In this document: one piece after another, positions 7,902 through 16,003 of the stretch | Layout of the letters: the number at the start of each line of letters is the position of its first letter | Numbering within the stretch: the stretch's first letter is position 1 | Origin: Chitiniphilus shinanonensis DSM 23277 | GTDB taxonomy: Bacteria; Pseudomonadota; Gammaproteobacteria; Burkholderiales; Chitinibacteraceae | Length of the DNA: 64,000 bases | Assembly: GCF_000374805.1 (NCBI RefSeq) | Contig: NZ_KB895356.1 | Coordinates: 1-64,000 of the forward strand | Direction of reading: 5' to 3' | Notes under the pieces: model-generated | Told to the model about the DNA's origin: nothing | Seen by the model: only the letters and a program-made list of their open reading frames with translations | Database searches by the model: none | Translations under genes and position numbers: made by a program

Positions 7902-8633
7902 ATGTCCGACACCCTGCTACACCCCACCCTGCCGCTCTACAGCCGCATCCGCGATGAGTTGCGCACCCGCATCCACGCCGGTGCCTATGCGCCGCACGAG
8001 CGCCTGCCGTCCGAAAGCGAGCTGATGACGCTGTACGGCGTCAGCCGCATCACGGTGCGCCAGGCGCTGGGCGAGCTGGAAAAGGAAGGCGTGCTGTTCA
8101 AGGTGCCGGGCAAGGGGGCCTTTGTCTCCAAGCCCAAGCCGTTCCAGCAACTGGCGCGGCTGCAAGGCTTTGCCGAGGCGATGCGCGAGCATGGGCACGA
8201 GATCTACAACCGCTTGTTGAGCATCCACACCCTGCCGGCCGACGCCGTGGTGGCCGAACGGCTGCACCTGCCCGTCGGCGCGCCGGTGACCGAGCTGCGC
8301 CGCGTGCGCCTGCTCAACCGGCAGCCGGTGTCGCTGGACGTGACCTACGTGGCGCCCCATATCGGCGAGCGCCTGGCGCGCGAGGACCTGGCCACGCGCG
8401 ACGTGTTCGTCATCCTGGAGAACGACTACGGCATCGCGCTGGGCCACGCCGACCTGACGATCGACGCGCAACTGGCCGAGCCGGAAATCGCCGGCCTGCT
8501 GGGCCTGCCCATCGGCCAGCCGCTGCTGCGGATCGAGCGCCTGACGCACGACCGCGCCGGAGCGCCGGTCGATTTCGAATACCTGCACTGCCGCTCGGAC
8601 AACTTCCAGTTCCGCTTGCGGGTTGCGCGCTAG
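7902..8633 (+). CDS. GntR-family regulator, HutC/UTRA subfamily
   Basis: 243 residues. An N-terminal winged helix-turn-helix is visible at about residues 10-75 (LPSESELMTLYGVSRITVRQ, then GVLFKVPGKGAFV). The C-terminal UTRA ligand-binding domain covers about residues 95-240. HutC-type regulators bind a small effector and release the operator. It is followed, after a repeat-filled spacer, by a flavoprotein-ferredoxin-ABC importer operon on the same strand, which is its probable target. The ligand is unknown and could be the organosulfur or organonitrogen compound imported. It is transcribed from the sigma-54-type promoter at 7853. Confidence 0.88.
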   Translation: MSDTLLHPTLPLYSRIRDELRTRIHAGAYAPHERLPSESELMTLYGVSRITVRQALGELEKEGVLFKVPGKGAFVSKPKPFQQLARLQGFAEAMREHGHEIYNRLLSIHTLPADAVVAERLHLPVGAPVTELRRVRLLNRQPVSLDVTYVAPHIGERLAREDLATRDVFVILENDYGIALGHADLTIDAQLAEPEIAGLLGLPIGQPLLRIERLTHDRAGAPVDFEYLHCRSDNFQFRLRVAR

Positions 8634-8670
8634 AACCGGCATGCATTCATACCGACCCGATCATTCTGCT

Positions 8671-8900
8671 GCCCCCGGCGAAGCCGGGCGCTTATGGCCT
8701 GCTGGAGCGCCAGGATTGTCCGCGCTTCCTGTTCCACCCCCCTCCCCCCCGCCCTCGCCGCGGGGCTGGTGATGAGCTTGGAAACCTCGTTGGTCAGGCA
8801 CCCCGAATCGGGCCCCCGGCCAAGCCGGGCGCAGGTCGTTTTGATGCTTGCCAGCCCCACCAGCCCATTTTGTTCCACCCCCCTCCCCCCGCCCTCGCCG
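8671..8900. repeat. Tandem imperfect repeat of an intergenic motif pair
   Basis: Two units spaced 141 bp apart (8671-8761 and 8812-8900). Each starts with a GC hairpin of the form GCCCCCGG-SAAG-CCGGGCGC and ends with a C-rich run then GCCCTCGCCG. The 418-nt spacer 8634-9051 holds no gene. It contains these repeats and the promoter and leader of the flavoprotein gene. The layout resembles REP/BIME-type dispersed extragenic repeats. Confidence 0.6.
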
Positions 8901-9051
8901 CCGCGAGGGGGCCTCGCTGCGCTCGTTCGCTGGGTGGGCCAGCAATGGGCTGTCGGAGGTGCCTTTTCCGTGCCCGGCACGCTGCACATTCATGGCCGGT
9001 CACCACATTGGCCAACGGCGCCAAACCCGTTTTCTCTCAAGGAAACAAACC

Positions 9052-10782
9052 ATGAACACCCTCGAACGCGAGGTCGATGTCCTCGTCATCGGCGGCGGCA
9101 CGGCCGGGCCGATGGCCGCGGTCAAGGCCAAGCAGGCCGACCCCAGCCTCAAGGTGCTGCTACTGGAAAAAGCCCACGTCAAGCGCAGCGGCGCGATCTC
9201 GATGGGCATGGACGGCCTGAACAACGCCGTCGTCCCCGGCTTCGCCACGCCCGAGCAATACGTGCGCGAGATCACCGCCGCCAACGACGGCATCGTCAAC
9301 CAGAAGACCATCCTCGCCTACGCGCAGAACAGCTACGCCATGATCGAGGAGCTGGATCGCTGGGGCGTGAAGTTCGAAAAGGACCAGACCGGCGACTACG
9401 CCATGCGCAAGGTGCACCACCTGGGCACCTACGTGCTGCCGATGCCGGAAGGGCACGACATCAAGAAGGTGCTCTACCGGCAGCTGAAGAAGCATCGGGT
9501 CGAGATCACCAACCGGCTGGTCGCCACCCGGCTGATCGTCGGCGCGGACGGCCGCATCGCCGGCACCTTTGCCTTCGACTGCCGCAGCGGCGACTTCCAC
9601 GTGGTGCGTGCCAAGTCGGTGGTATTGGCATGCGGCGCGGCCGGGCGGCTGGGGTTGCCGGCGTCGGGCTATCTGTTCGGCACCTACGAGAACCCCACCA
9701 ATGCCGGCGACGGCTACAGCATGGCGTATCACGCCGGGGCCGAGCTGTCGGGCATCGAGTGCTTCCAGATCAATCCGCTGATCAAGGACTACAACGGCCC
9801 CGCCTGCGCCTACGTCACCGGCCCGTTCGGCGGCTACACCACCAACAGCCGCGGCGAGCGCTTCATCGAGTGCGACTACTGGTCGGGCCAGATGATGCAG
9901 GAGTTCCACAACGAGCTATCCGGCGGCAACGGCCCGGTGTTCCTCAAGCTGGATCACCTGGCCGAGGAAACCATCAGCGCCATCGAAACCATCCTGCACA
10001 CCAACGAGCGCCCCAGCCGCGGGCGCTTCCACGCCGGGCGCGGCACCGACTACCGCGAGCGCATGGTGGAGATGCATATCTCCGAGATCGGCCTGTGCAG
10101 CGGCCATTCGGCGTCCGGCGTGTGGGTGGACGAACACGCCGCCACCACGGTGCCGGGCCTGTTCTCGGCCGGCGACATGGCGTGCGTGCCGCACAACTAC
10201 ATGCTCGGCGCTTTCGTCTATGGCCGCTTCGCCGGCGAATCGGCGGCCCGCCACGCCCAGGCGCACGGCCACGCCGTGGTGGACGCCGCCCAGGTGGACG
10301 CCGAGCGCGCCCGCGTGTGGGCGCCGCTGCTGCGCGAAGCCGGCCTGCCGCCGGCGCAGGTGGAATACAAGCTGCGCCGCATGGTGAACGACTACCTGCA
10401 ACCGCCCAAGGTCACCCGCAAGATGCAGCTCGGCCTGGAGCGCTTCGAGGCGATCCGCGACGACCTGGAGCTGCTGCACGCGCGCAACCCGCACGAGCTG
10501 ATGCGGGCAATGGAAGTACACGCCATCCGCGACTGCGCCGAGATGGCGGCGCGCGCCTCGCTCTACCGCACCGAAAGCCGCTGGGGGCTGTACCACGCCC
10601 GCGTCGATCACCCCGAGCGCAACGACGCCGAATGGCGCGTCCACGTGCAGCTGCACAAGAACGCGGCGGGCGACATGGCGTGCTTCAAGCGCCCGCTGGA
10701 GCCGTACCTGATCGACATGGATCGGCACGAACAGGCGGCTTATCAACAACTGCGCATCAAGACGGAGGCCGTCCCGGCATGA
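9052..10782 (+). CDS. AprA/fumarate-reductase-like FAD flavoprotein
   Basis: 576 residues from the ATG at 9052 (AAGGAAA upstream). The Rossmann FAD motif VLVIGGGTAGPMAA is at residues 9-22. The stretch RSGAISMGMDGLNN closely resembles the FAD-contact segment of APS reductase alpha (AprA). The second FAD motif GLFSAGDMACVPHN is near residue 375. The C-terminal helical domain is typical of the succinate dehydrogenase/fumarate reductase/AprA superfamily. It overlaps the ferredoxin gene by 4 nt, as AprA pairs with AprB, and is followed by an SsuABC-like importer. I infer a cytoplasmic flavin-FeS redox enzyme acting on an imported sulfur or nitrogen compound. True AprA is unlikely because no sat, qmo or dsr genes are near. 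Confidence 0.85.
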   Translation: MNTLEREVDVLVIGGGTAGPMAAVKAKQADPSLKVLLLEKAHVKRSGAISMGMDGLNNAVVPGFATPEQYVREITAANDGIVNQKTILAYAQNSYAMIEELDRWGVKFEKDQTGDYAMRKVHHLGTYVLPMPEGHDIKKVLYRQLKKHRVEITNRLVATRLIVGADGRIAGTFAFDCRSGDFHVVRAKSVVLACGAAGRLGLPASGYLFGTYENPTNAGDGYSMAYHAGAELSGIECFQINPLIKDYNGPACAYVTGPFGGYTTNSRGERFIECDYWSGQMMQEFHNELSGGNGPVFLKLDHLAEETISAIETILHTNERPSRGRFHAGRGTDYRERMVEMHISEIGLCSGHSASGVWVDEHAATTVPGLFSAGDMACVPHNYMLGAFVYGRFAGESAARHAQAHGHAVVDAAQVDAERARVWAPLLREAGLPPAQVEYKLRRMVNDYLQPPKVTRKMQLGLERFEAIRDDLELLHARNPHELMRAMEVHAIRDCAEMAARASLYRTESRWGLYHARVDHPERNDAEWRVHVQLHKNAAGDMACFKRPLEPYLIDMDRHEQAAYQQLRIKTEAVPA

Positions 10783-11027
10783 CATTCCCCACCTTTGCCC
10801 TCGCCCAGCAGCGCACCAGCGTGCCGGTGCGCATCGACGACGAAAAGTGCATCGCCGACAAGGGCTGCACCGTATGCGTCGACGTGTGCCCGCTCGACGT
10901 GCTGGCCATCGACCTCACCCGCGGCAAGGCGTACATGGCGTTCGACGAATGCTGGTACTGCATGCCGTGCGAGAAGGATTGCCCGACCGGCGCGGTGCAG
11001 GTCGACATCCCTTATTTGCTGCGTTAA
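10779..11027 (+). CDS. AprB-like 2[4Fe-4S] ferredoxin subunit
   Basis: 82 residues with the start overlapping the flavoprotein stop (ATGA). Two Cys clusters are visible: C-x5-C-x2-C-x3-CP (CIADKGCTVCVDVCP) and C-x2-C-x2-C-x3-CP (CWYCMPCEKDCP). This matches the N-terminal ferredoxin core of AprB and lacks the C-terminal tail of genuine AprB. It should carry electrons to or from the FAD of the preceding protein. Translational coupling implies a 1:1 complex. Confidence 0.85.
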   Translation: MTFPTFALAQQRTSVPVRIDDEKCIADKGCTVCVDVCPLDVLAIDLTRGKAYMAFDECWYCMPCEKDCPTGAVQVDIPYLLR

Positions 11028-11090
11028 CCCCCCCCACTCACCTGAAAGCGGCTGACAAAGCCCACAGCCGCACGCCACCCTGGAGACACC

Positions 11091-12503
11091 ATGAAATTCA
11101 CCCACCAACTCGGCGCACTCGCGCTCGCGCTGTTCACCGCCGGCCTGGCGCACGCCGAGACCATCCGCATCGCCATCGGCACCCAGGACACCACCATCAA
11201 TTGCGCCACCGGCGGCGTGCTGATCCGCGAACTGAAGCTGCTGGAGAAATACCTGCCGCGCGACGGCAAGTACAAGGACGCGCAGTACGACATCCAATGG
11301 AAGAACTTCACCTCCGGCGCGCCGCTGACCAACGAGATGGTCGCCGACAAACTGGACATCGGCTCGATGGCCGACTTCCCCGGCTCGCTCAACGGCGCCG
11401 CCTTCGACAAGGCCGGCAAGAAGAGCCTGTTCATCACCGTGCTGTCGGGCAGCACCCAGGGCAGCGGCAACGGCATCGTGGTGCCCAAGGATTCGCCGAT
11501 CCAGTCGATCACCGAACTGCGCGGCAAGACCATCTCGGTGCCGTTCGCCTCCACCTCGCACGGCATGCTGCTGCGCGCGCTGAAGGCCAACGGCATCGAC
11601 CCGGAAAAGGACGTCACCATCACCACCCAGGCGCCGGAAGTGGCCGGGCCGGCGTTGCAGGCGAACAAGATCGACGCTCACGCCGACTTCGTGCCGTTCG
11701 CCGAACTGTTCCCGTACCGTGGCTTCGCCCGCAAGATCTACGACGGCTCGCAGGCCAACGTGCCCACCTTCCACGGCTCGCTGGTCAACGCCGAATACGC
11801 CCGGAAATACCCCGAGATCGTCACCGCCTTCCTGCGTGCCGCCATCGAGGCCGACCGCCTGTTCGCCGCCGAACCGGAGAAATACAGCGACCTGATCGAG
11901 AAGACCACCGGCATCGAAGCCGAGGTCGCCTACCTGTTCCATGGCCCGCTCGGCTTGCAGACGCGCGATTTCACCTGGAAGCCCGAATACCGCCAGGCGC
12001 TCAAGACCTCGATCGACACGCTGCGCTTCCTCAAGCGCACCGACGCCGACCTGGACGTGGCCAGCTTCGTCGACGACCGCTACCTGCGCGCCGCGTTCAA
12101 GCAAGCCGGGCTCGACTACGACGCCCAGCTCAAGCGCTACGACAAGCTGCCGCTCAAGGCCAACGACGCACTCACCGGCAAGCCGATCACCGATTTCCGC
12201 CGCCTGGGCCAGGTGTGGATCGAGGGCGAACCCAAGGTGCGTCACTACGCCACGCTGGAATCGGCCATCGCCGACGCCAGGCGGATCGAGGCCGGCGGCA
12301 AGCGCATCCGCGTGATCTACGCCCAGGACTACGGCAGCGGCATCAAGCTGCTGGCGCGCCAGGCGTGGTTCGCCCAGGACGGCAAGGGCCAGCTGGCCGC
12401 CTTCCTGCTCAAGGACGCCGCCGCCGCGTGGGCCAAGGCCAACAACGCCAGGGTGGTGGACTACGCCGGCATCCAGCCGGCCGCCAGGCTGGCCACCAAC
12501 TGA
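11091..12503 (+). CDS. SsuA/NrtA-type ABC substrate-binding protein with C-terminal extension
   Basis: 470 residues with a GGAG ribosome-binding site and a Sec signal peptide ending HAE. The core (about residues 22-345) is a nitrate/sulfonate/taurine-type periplasmic binding protein: IRIAIGTQDTT, DIGSMADFPG, and the hinge region GKTISVPFASTSHGMLLRAL. SsuA and TauA are about 320 residues, so some 120 residues are extra. That tail (about 365-470, containing VIYAQDYGSG and AAFLLKDAAAAWAKANNARV) resembles the C-terminal half of NosL-like proteins. This is a weak resemblance by eye only. It is the third gene of the operon and feeds the permease and ATPase that follow. Confidence 0.85.
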   Translation: MKFTHQLGALALALFTAGLAHAETIRIAIGTQDTTINCATGGVLIRELKLLEKYLPRDGKYKDAQYDIQWKNFTSGAPLTNEMVADKLDIGSMADFPGSLNGAAFDKAGKKSLFITVLSGSTQGSGNGIVVPKDSPIQSITELRGKTISVPFASTSHGMLLRALKANGIDPEKDVTITTQAPEVAGPALQANKIDAHADFVPFAELFPYRGFARKIYDGSQANVPTFHGSLVNAEYARKYPEIVTAFLRAAIEADRLFAAEPEKYSDLIEKTTGIEAEVAYLFHGPLGLQTRDFTWKPEYRQALKTSIDTLRFLKRTDADLDVASFVDDRYLRAAFKQAGLDYDAQLKRYDKLPLKANDALTGKPITDFRRLGQVWIEGEPKVRHYATLESAIADARRIEAGGKRIRVIYAQDYGSGIKLLARQAWFAQDGKGQLAAFLLKDAAAAWAKANNARVVDYAGIQPAARLATN

Positions 12504-12513
12504 GGCCGTGGCG

Positions 12514-13299
12514 ATGCGCGTACTTCGTCCCAACCCCGTCGCCTGGGTGCTGCCCGCCGCATCGCTGCTGGCCAGCGTGCTGCTGTGGCAACTGCTGGCC
12601 AGCGCGCGGCCGCACCTGGGCCTGATCGACTTCGCCAACGCCCCGAGCCCGCGTGAAGTGCTGGACGCCGGCTGGACGCTGCTGCAATCGCCCAAGCTGC
12701 TGTTCCACCTGGGGCACAGCCTCTGGCGCGTGTTCGCCGGTTTCGCCGCCGCCGCGGTGGCCGGCATCGCGCTCGGGCTGGCGATCGGCCGCTTCGGCTG
12801 GGCGCGCGGCACGCTGCTGCCGCCGCTGGAAGTGCTGCGGCCGATCCCCGCCGTGGCGTGGATTCCGCTATCGGTGCTGCTGTTCCCGTCGTCCGAGGTG
12901 TCGATGATGTTCATCACCTTCATCGGCGCACTGTTCCCCATCCTGCTGGCCACGGTACACGGCGTGGAGGGCGTGGACGCGCGGCTGGTGGCCTCGGCGC
13001 GCAGCCTGGGCGCGCGCCGCTGGCGGGTGTTCGCCGAGGTGATCGTGCCCGGCGCGGCGCCCGCCATCGTCACCGGCCTGGCCATCGGCATGGGCACCTG
13101 CTGGTTCTGCCTGGTCACCGCCGAGATGATCTCCGGCCAGTTCGGCATCGGTTACTACACCTGGGAGAGCTACACCTTGCAGAACTACCCCAACATCGTG
13201 GTCGGCATGCTGCTGATCGGCGTGCTGGGCATGGGCAGCAGCGCGCTGATCCGCGCACTGGGCCGGCTGGCGATGCCCTGGCAGGGAGCGGCCCGATGA
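12514..13299 (+). CDS. SsuC-type ABC transporter permease
   Basis: 261 residues from the ATG at 12514 (TGAGG 8 nt upstream). A GTG two codons earlier is possible. There are about six transmembrane helices. The EAA loop (EGVDARLVASARSLGARRWRVF) contacts the ATPase, and LEVLRPIPAVAWIPLSVLLF is characteristic of nitrate/sulfonate/taurine permeases. It overlaps the ATPase start by 4 nt. It forms the inner-membrane channel for the substrate delivered by the 11091 protein. Confidence 0.9.
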   Translation: MRVLRPNPVAWVLPAASLLASVLLWQLLASARPHLGLIDFANAPSPREVLDAGWTLLQSPKLLFHLGHSLWRVFAGFAAAAVAGIALGLAIGRFGWARGTLLPPLEVLRPIPAVAWIPLSVLLFPSSEVSMMFITFIGALFPILLATVHGVEGVDARLVASARSLGARRWRVFAEVIVPGAAPAIVTGLAIGMGTCWFCLVTAEMISGQFGIGYYTWESYTLQNYPNIVVGMLLIGVLGMGSSALIRALGRLAMPWQGAAR

Positions 13300-14153
13300 A
13301 CGCCCCGCTCCCGCTGGTCGCCACCGCCGGCCGCATCGCGCTCGACCGGGTGTCGATCCGCGTCGGCCACGGCCCCGACGCCTTCGCCGCCGTCGAGGAA
13401 GTCACCCTCGACATCGCGCCGGGCGAATTCGTCTGCCTGCTCGGCCCGTCCGGCTGCGGCAAATCCACCCTGCTCGGCGCGCTGGCCGGACACCTGGCGC
13501 CCAGCGCCGGCACGCTGCGCGTCGATGGCGCCGACGTCGCCGGGCCATCGCCCGAACGCGGCCTGGTGTTCCAGCACCACACGCTGTTCCCGTGGCGCCG
13601 GGTGATCGACAACGTCGCCTTCGGCCTGAAGATGCGCGGCGAACCGCGCGCGGCCCGGCACGCCGCCGCGCGCGAACTGCTTGCGCTGGTCGGGCTGGAC
13701 GGCTTCGCCCAGCGCTATCCGTCGCAGTTGTCCGGCGGCATGCAGCAGCGGGTGGAAATCGCCCGGGTGCTGCTCGGCCAGCCGCGCGTGCTGCTGATGG
13801 ACGAGCCGTTCGGCGCGCTCGACGCGCTGACCCGGCTGAAGATGCAGCAACTGCTGCTCGACGTGTGGTCGCGCTTCGGCACCACCGTGGTGTTCGTCAC
13901 CCACGACATCGACGAGGCGCTGTTCCTGGCCGACCGCATCCTGGTGATGAGCCCGCGCCCCGGGCGCATCGTCGAGGACCTGCGCCTGCCGTTCGCCCGG
14001 CCGCGCGACGCCGCGCTGTCCACCACCGCCGACTTCGCCGCGCTCAAGCGCCACTGCCTCGCCCTGCTGCACCACGACGCGCCGGCCCAGCCGCTGCCGC
14101 GCCTGACCCCGCTGGGCGCGCCCGACGTGCACGCCCTGCAATTCGCCATCTGA
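13296..14153 (+). CDS. SsuB/NrtD-type ABC transporter ATPase
   Basis: 285 residues. Walker A is [13 protein letters not shown], the signature motif LSGGMQQRVEIARVL, Walker [13 protein letters not shown] and the H-loop FVTHDIDEAL. All catalytic residues are present. The Q-loop region QHHTLFPWRRVIDNVAFGL is typical of sulfonate/nitrate importers. It is coupled to the permease by an ATGA overlap and is the last gene of the operon. Its TGA stop touches the first base of an inverted-repeat element at 14153, so the last residues may have been altered by that insertion. Confidence 0.92.
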   Translation: MNAPLPLVATAGRIALDRVSIRVGHGPDAFAAVEEVTLDIAPGEFVCLLGPSGCGKSTLLGALAGHLAPSAGTLRVDGADVAGPSPERGLVFQHHTLFPWRRVIDNVAFGLKMRGEPRAARHAAARELLALVGLDGFAQRYPSQLSGGMQQRVEIARVLLGQPRVLLMDEPFGALDALTRLKMQQLLLDVWSRFGTTVVFVTHDIDEALFLADRILVMSPRPGRIVEDLRLPFARPRDAALSTTADFAALKRHCLALLHHDAPAQPLPRLTPLGAPDVHALQFAI

Positions 14154-14418
14154 GAGCCTGTTCAAGGTCTTTTCGCGGCAGCGCCGAGCCGGAAAAAGGT
14201 CAGGCACAAGGCGTGCGACGCAGGCAATAACCGGTTATTTCCAAGGAGCACAACGAGTGGATGACCTTTTTCCGGCCCGGCCCGAAGGGTTCGGGGCATT
14301 GCCGGCGCGCTGCTGCGTTGCACGCCGCTCACGGTATTCATACCGCCGCGCGTCTTGCGCCTTGCCGCGCACCGGCACTGCCGCGAACGCTGTCGTGAAA
14401 AGATTTTGAACAGGCTCT
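14153..14418. repeat. 266-bp nested inverted-repeat element (MITE-like)
   Basis: Terminal inverted repeats of 29 bp (14153-14181 and 14390-14418, 4 mismatches; outer bases AGAGCCTGTTCAA) bound the element. Inside is a second perfect 15-bp pair, GCCGGAAAAAGGTCA (14188-14202) and its complement (14262-14276). A central palindrome AATAACCGGTTATT lies at 14226-14239. There is no coding capacity. The structure fits a miniature inverted-repeat element or a dispersed structured repeat. No target duplication is obvious. The left end coincides with the stop codon of the ATPase gene. Confidence 0.7.
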
Positions 14419-14430
14419 AACGGAACGCCC

Positions 14431-15411
14431 ATGACCGAAACCCTGGCCGCACTGCGCGGCGACCCCGACTACCTCGCGCTGGCGCCCCGGCTGAGCGCCG
14501 CCGACGCCGCCACCCGCCGCATCGCCCTGATCGAACTGGCCGACCATGGCGACCCCGACCACCTGCCGGCGCTGCTGGCCGCGCTGGACGACCCGGCCGC
14601 CACCGTCCGCGCCGAGGCCGCGCGCCTGGTCGCCGGCTGGGACGACGCGGACGCCGCCGCCGCGCTGGCCGAACGGCTGGCGGCGCGGCTGCTCGATCCG
14701 GACGGGGAAGTACGCGCCGCCGCGGCGCAAAGCCTGTCCGAACTGAAAGCGCCGCAGGCCGGCCCCGCGCTGCTGCCGTGGGCACGCCACCCCGACGCCT
14801 TCGCCCGCGCCGCCGCATTGCGCGCCCTGCGCGAACTGCGGGTGCCGCAGGCCGGCGACGCGGCGCTGGACGCGCTGGCCCATGCCGACGCCGACGTGCG
14901 GCGCGAAGCAGTGGGCGTGCTCGGCTGGCTCAAGCTGGCCGCCGCCGTGCCCGCGCTGGCGCGGCTGGCGCAGGCCGACCCCGATGCCGAGGTGCGCCGC
15001 ATCGCCAGCGGCGCGCTGGGCTTCGCCGACGGCGCCGCCGTGCTGCCGGCCTTGCTGGCGGCGCTGGCCGACCCGCAATGGCCCGTGCGCGAGGAAGCCG
15101 CCACCACCCTGGGCAAGCTGCGCCTGCGCCCGGCCGCACCGGCGCTGATCGACAGCCTGTACGGCGACATCTGGCAGGTGCGGATCAAAGCGGCACGCGC
15201 GCTGGGCCTGATCGGCGACACCGCCGCCGTGCCCGCGCTGATCACCAGCCTGGGCCATGCCGCCGGCAACCTGCGCAAGGAGGCCGCCATCGCCCTGGGC
15301 GAGATCGGCGACGCCTCGGCGGAGCCCGCGCTGCGCCTGGCCGAATCCGACCCCGACCCCGAAGTACGCAAGGCCGCGCGGCTGGGCCTGGCCGGACTGC
15401 GCCGCCCATGA
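14431..15411 (+). CDS. HEAT-repeat (PBS-lyase-like) protein
   Basis: 326 residues made almost entirely of about nine HEAT/PBS-lyase repeats of about 31 residues. Examples are DHLPALLAALDDPAATVRAE, VPALARLAQADPDAEVRRIA and AEPALRLAESDPDPEVRKAA. It has no signal peptide or enzyme domain. Such proteins are alpha-solenoid scaffolds, and some serve as bilin lyases or as assembly factors. Its start is 12 nt after the inverted-repeat element and it overlaps the DUF971 gene by 4 nt. Its role is unknown. Its place between two sulfonate-type uptake operons suggests, but does not show, a link to them. Confidence 0.8.
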   Translation: MTETLAALRGDPDYLALAPRLSAADAATRRIALIELADHGDPDHLPALLAALDDPAATVRAEAARLVAGWDDADAAAALAERLAARLLDPDGEVRAAAAQSLSELKAPQAGPALLPWARHPDAFARAAALRALRELRVPQAGDAALDALAHADADVRREAVGVLGWLKLAAAVPALARLAQADPDAEVRRIASGALGFADGAAVLPALLAALADPQWPVREEAATTLGKLRLRPAAPALIDSLYGDIWQVRIKAARALGLIGDTAAVPALITSLGHAAGNLRKEAAIALGEIGDASAEPALRLAESDPDPEVRKAARLGLAGLRRP

Positions 15412-15719
15412 CGCCGAGCGAGATCACCGTCACCGCCGACGCGCTGGCGCTGAGCTGGCCCGATGGCCTCGTCACCCTGCCCGCCGCGCTGCTGCGCCAC
15501 GCCTGCCGCTGCGCCGACTGCCGCGCCCAGGTGCTGCGCGGCACGCCCGCGACGCTACCCGCCACCATCCGCCTGCAAGGCGCCGAACCCATCGGCCACT
15601 ACGCCCTGCAACTGCACTTCGACGACGGCCACGAGCGCGGCATCTATCCGTGGGGGTATTTGCGGGGGTTGGGTTTGGGGGTGGCTGAACCCCAGGTCTT
15701 GAACCACAGAGGACAGTGA
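15408..15719 (+). CDS. DUF971 (gamma-butyrobetaine hydroxylase-like N-terminal domain) protein
   Basis: 103 residues starting in the ATGA overlap with the HEAT gene. The core ALSWPDGLVTLPAALLRHAC and CRCADCRA, followed by IGHYALQLHFDDGHERGIYPWGYLR, matches the DUF971 domain, whose two-Cys-plus-His pattern is thought to bind metal. In its relatives the fold is the N-terminal part of BBOX-type dioxygenases or a free-standing accessory protein of iron-sulfur biology. The last 10 or so residues (EPQVLNHRGQ) are encoded by the left arm of a dispersed inverted repeat, so the natural C-terminus was probably replaced. Confidence 0.8.
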   Translation: MTPSEITVTADALALSWPDGLVTLPAALLRHACRCADCRAQVLRGTPATLPATIRLQGAEPIGHYALQLHFDDGHERGIYPWGYLRGLGLGVAEPQVLNHRGQ

Positions 15720-15879
15720 GAACACAGAGGGGTCACAGAGAACACCTTGAACCCGGCAATGAAAGATCGGCTTATACGACGCAGGTGATACGAGCCAGAC
15801 TGCACGCCCCCAGACCCCTCCCGGTTTCCTCCGTGAAGCCTCTGTGCGCTCACTGCCCTCTGTGGTTCAAGACCTGGGG
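15690..15879. repeat. Dispersed inverted-repeat element, copy 1
   Basis: 31-bp arms 15690-15720 and 15849-15879 are reverse complements with a single mismatch, and match continues more weakly inward. The arm core CTTGAACCACAGAGG is shared with the second copy at 19569-19759, while the internal sequences differ. The element spans the end of the DUF971 gene and the intergenic region before tauA (15720-16003), which otherwise holds only promoter sequence. Confidence 0.7.
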
Positions 15880-16003
15880 TTTCACCATCAAGCAATTTGT
15901 TATTTGGAAATAGTTTTATATTCCTTTTTATCTATAAAGCATGCCGGTTAGATTGCCTCCATCGCCCGCTGCCTTCGCAGCGGCAACCCTGGAGAACAAC
16001 ATA

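Noticed and set aside
9052..11027. Genuine APS reductase (aprBA)
   Set aside because: The ferredoxin lacks the AprB tail and gene order is A before B, without sat, qmo or dsr genes. The context is an importer operon.
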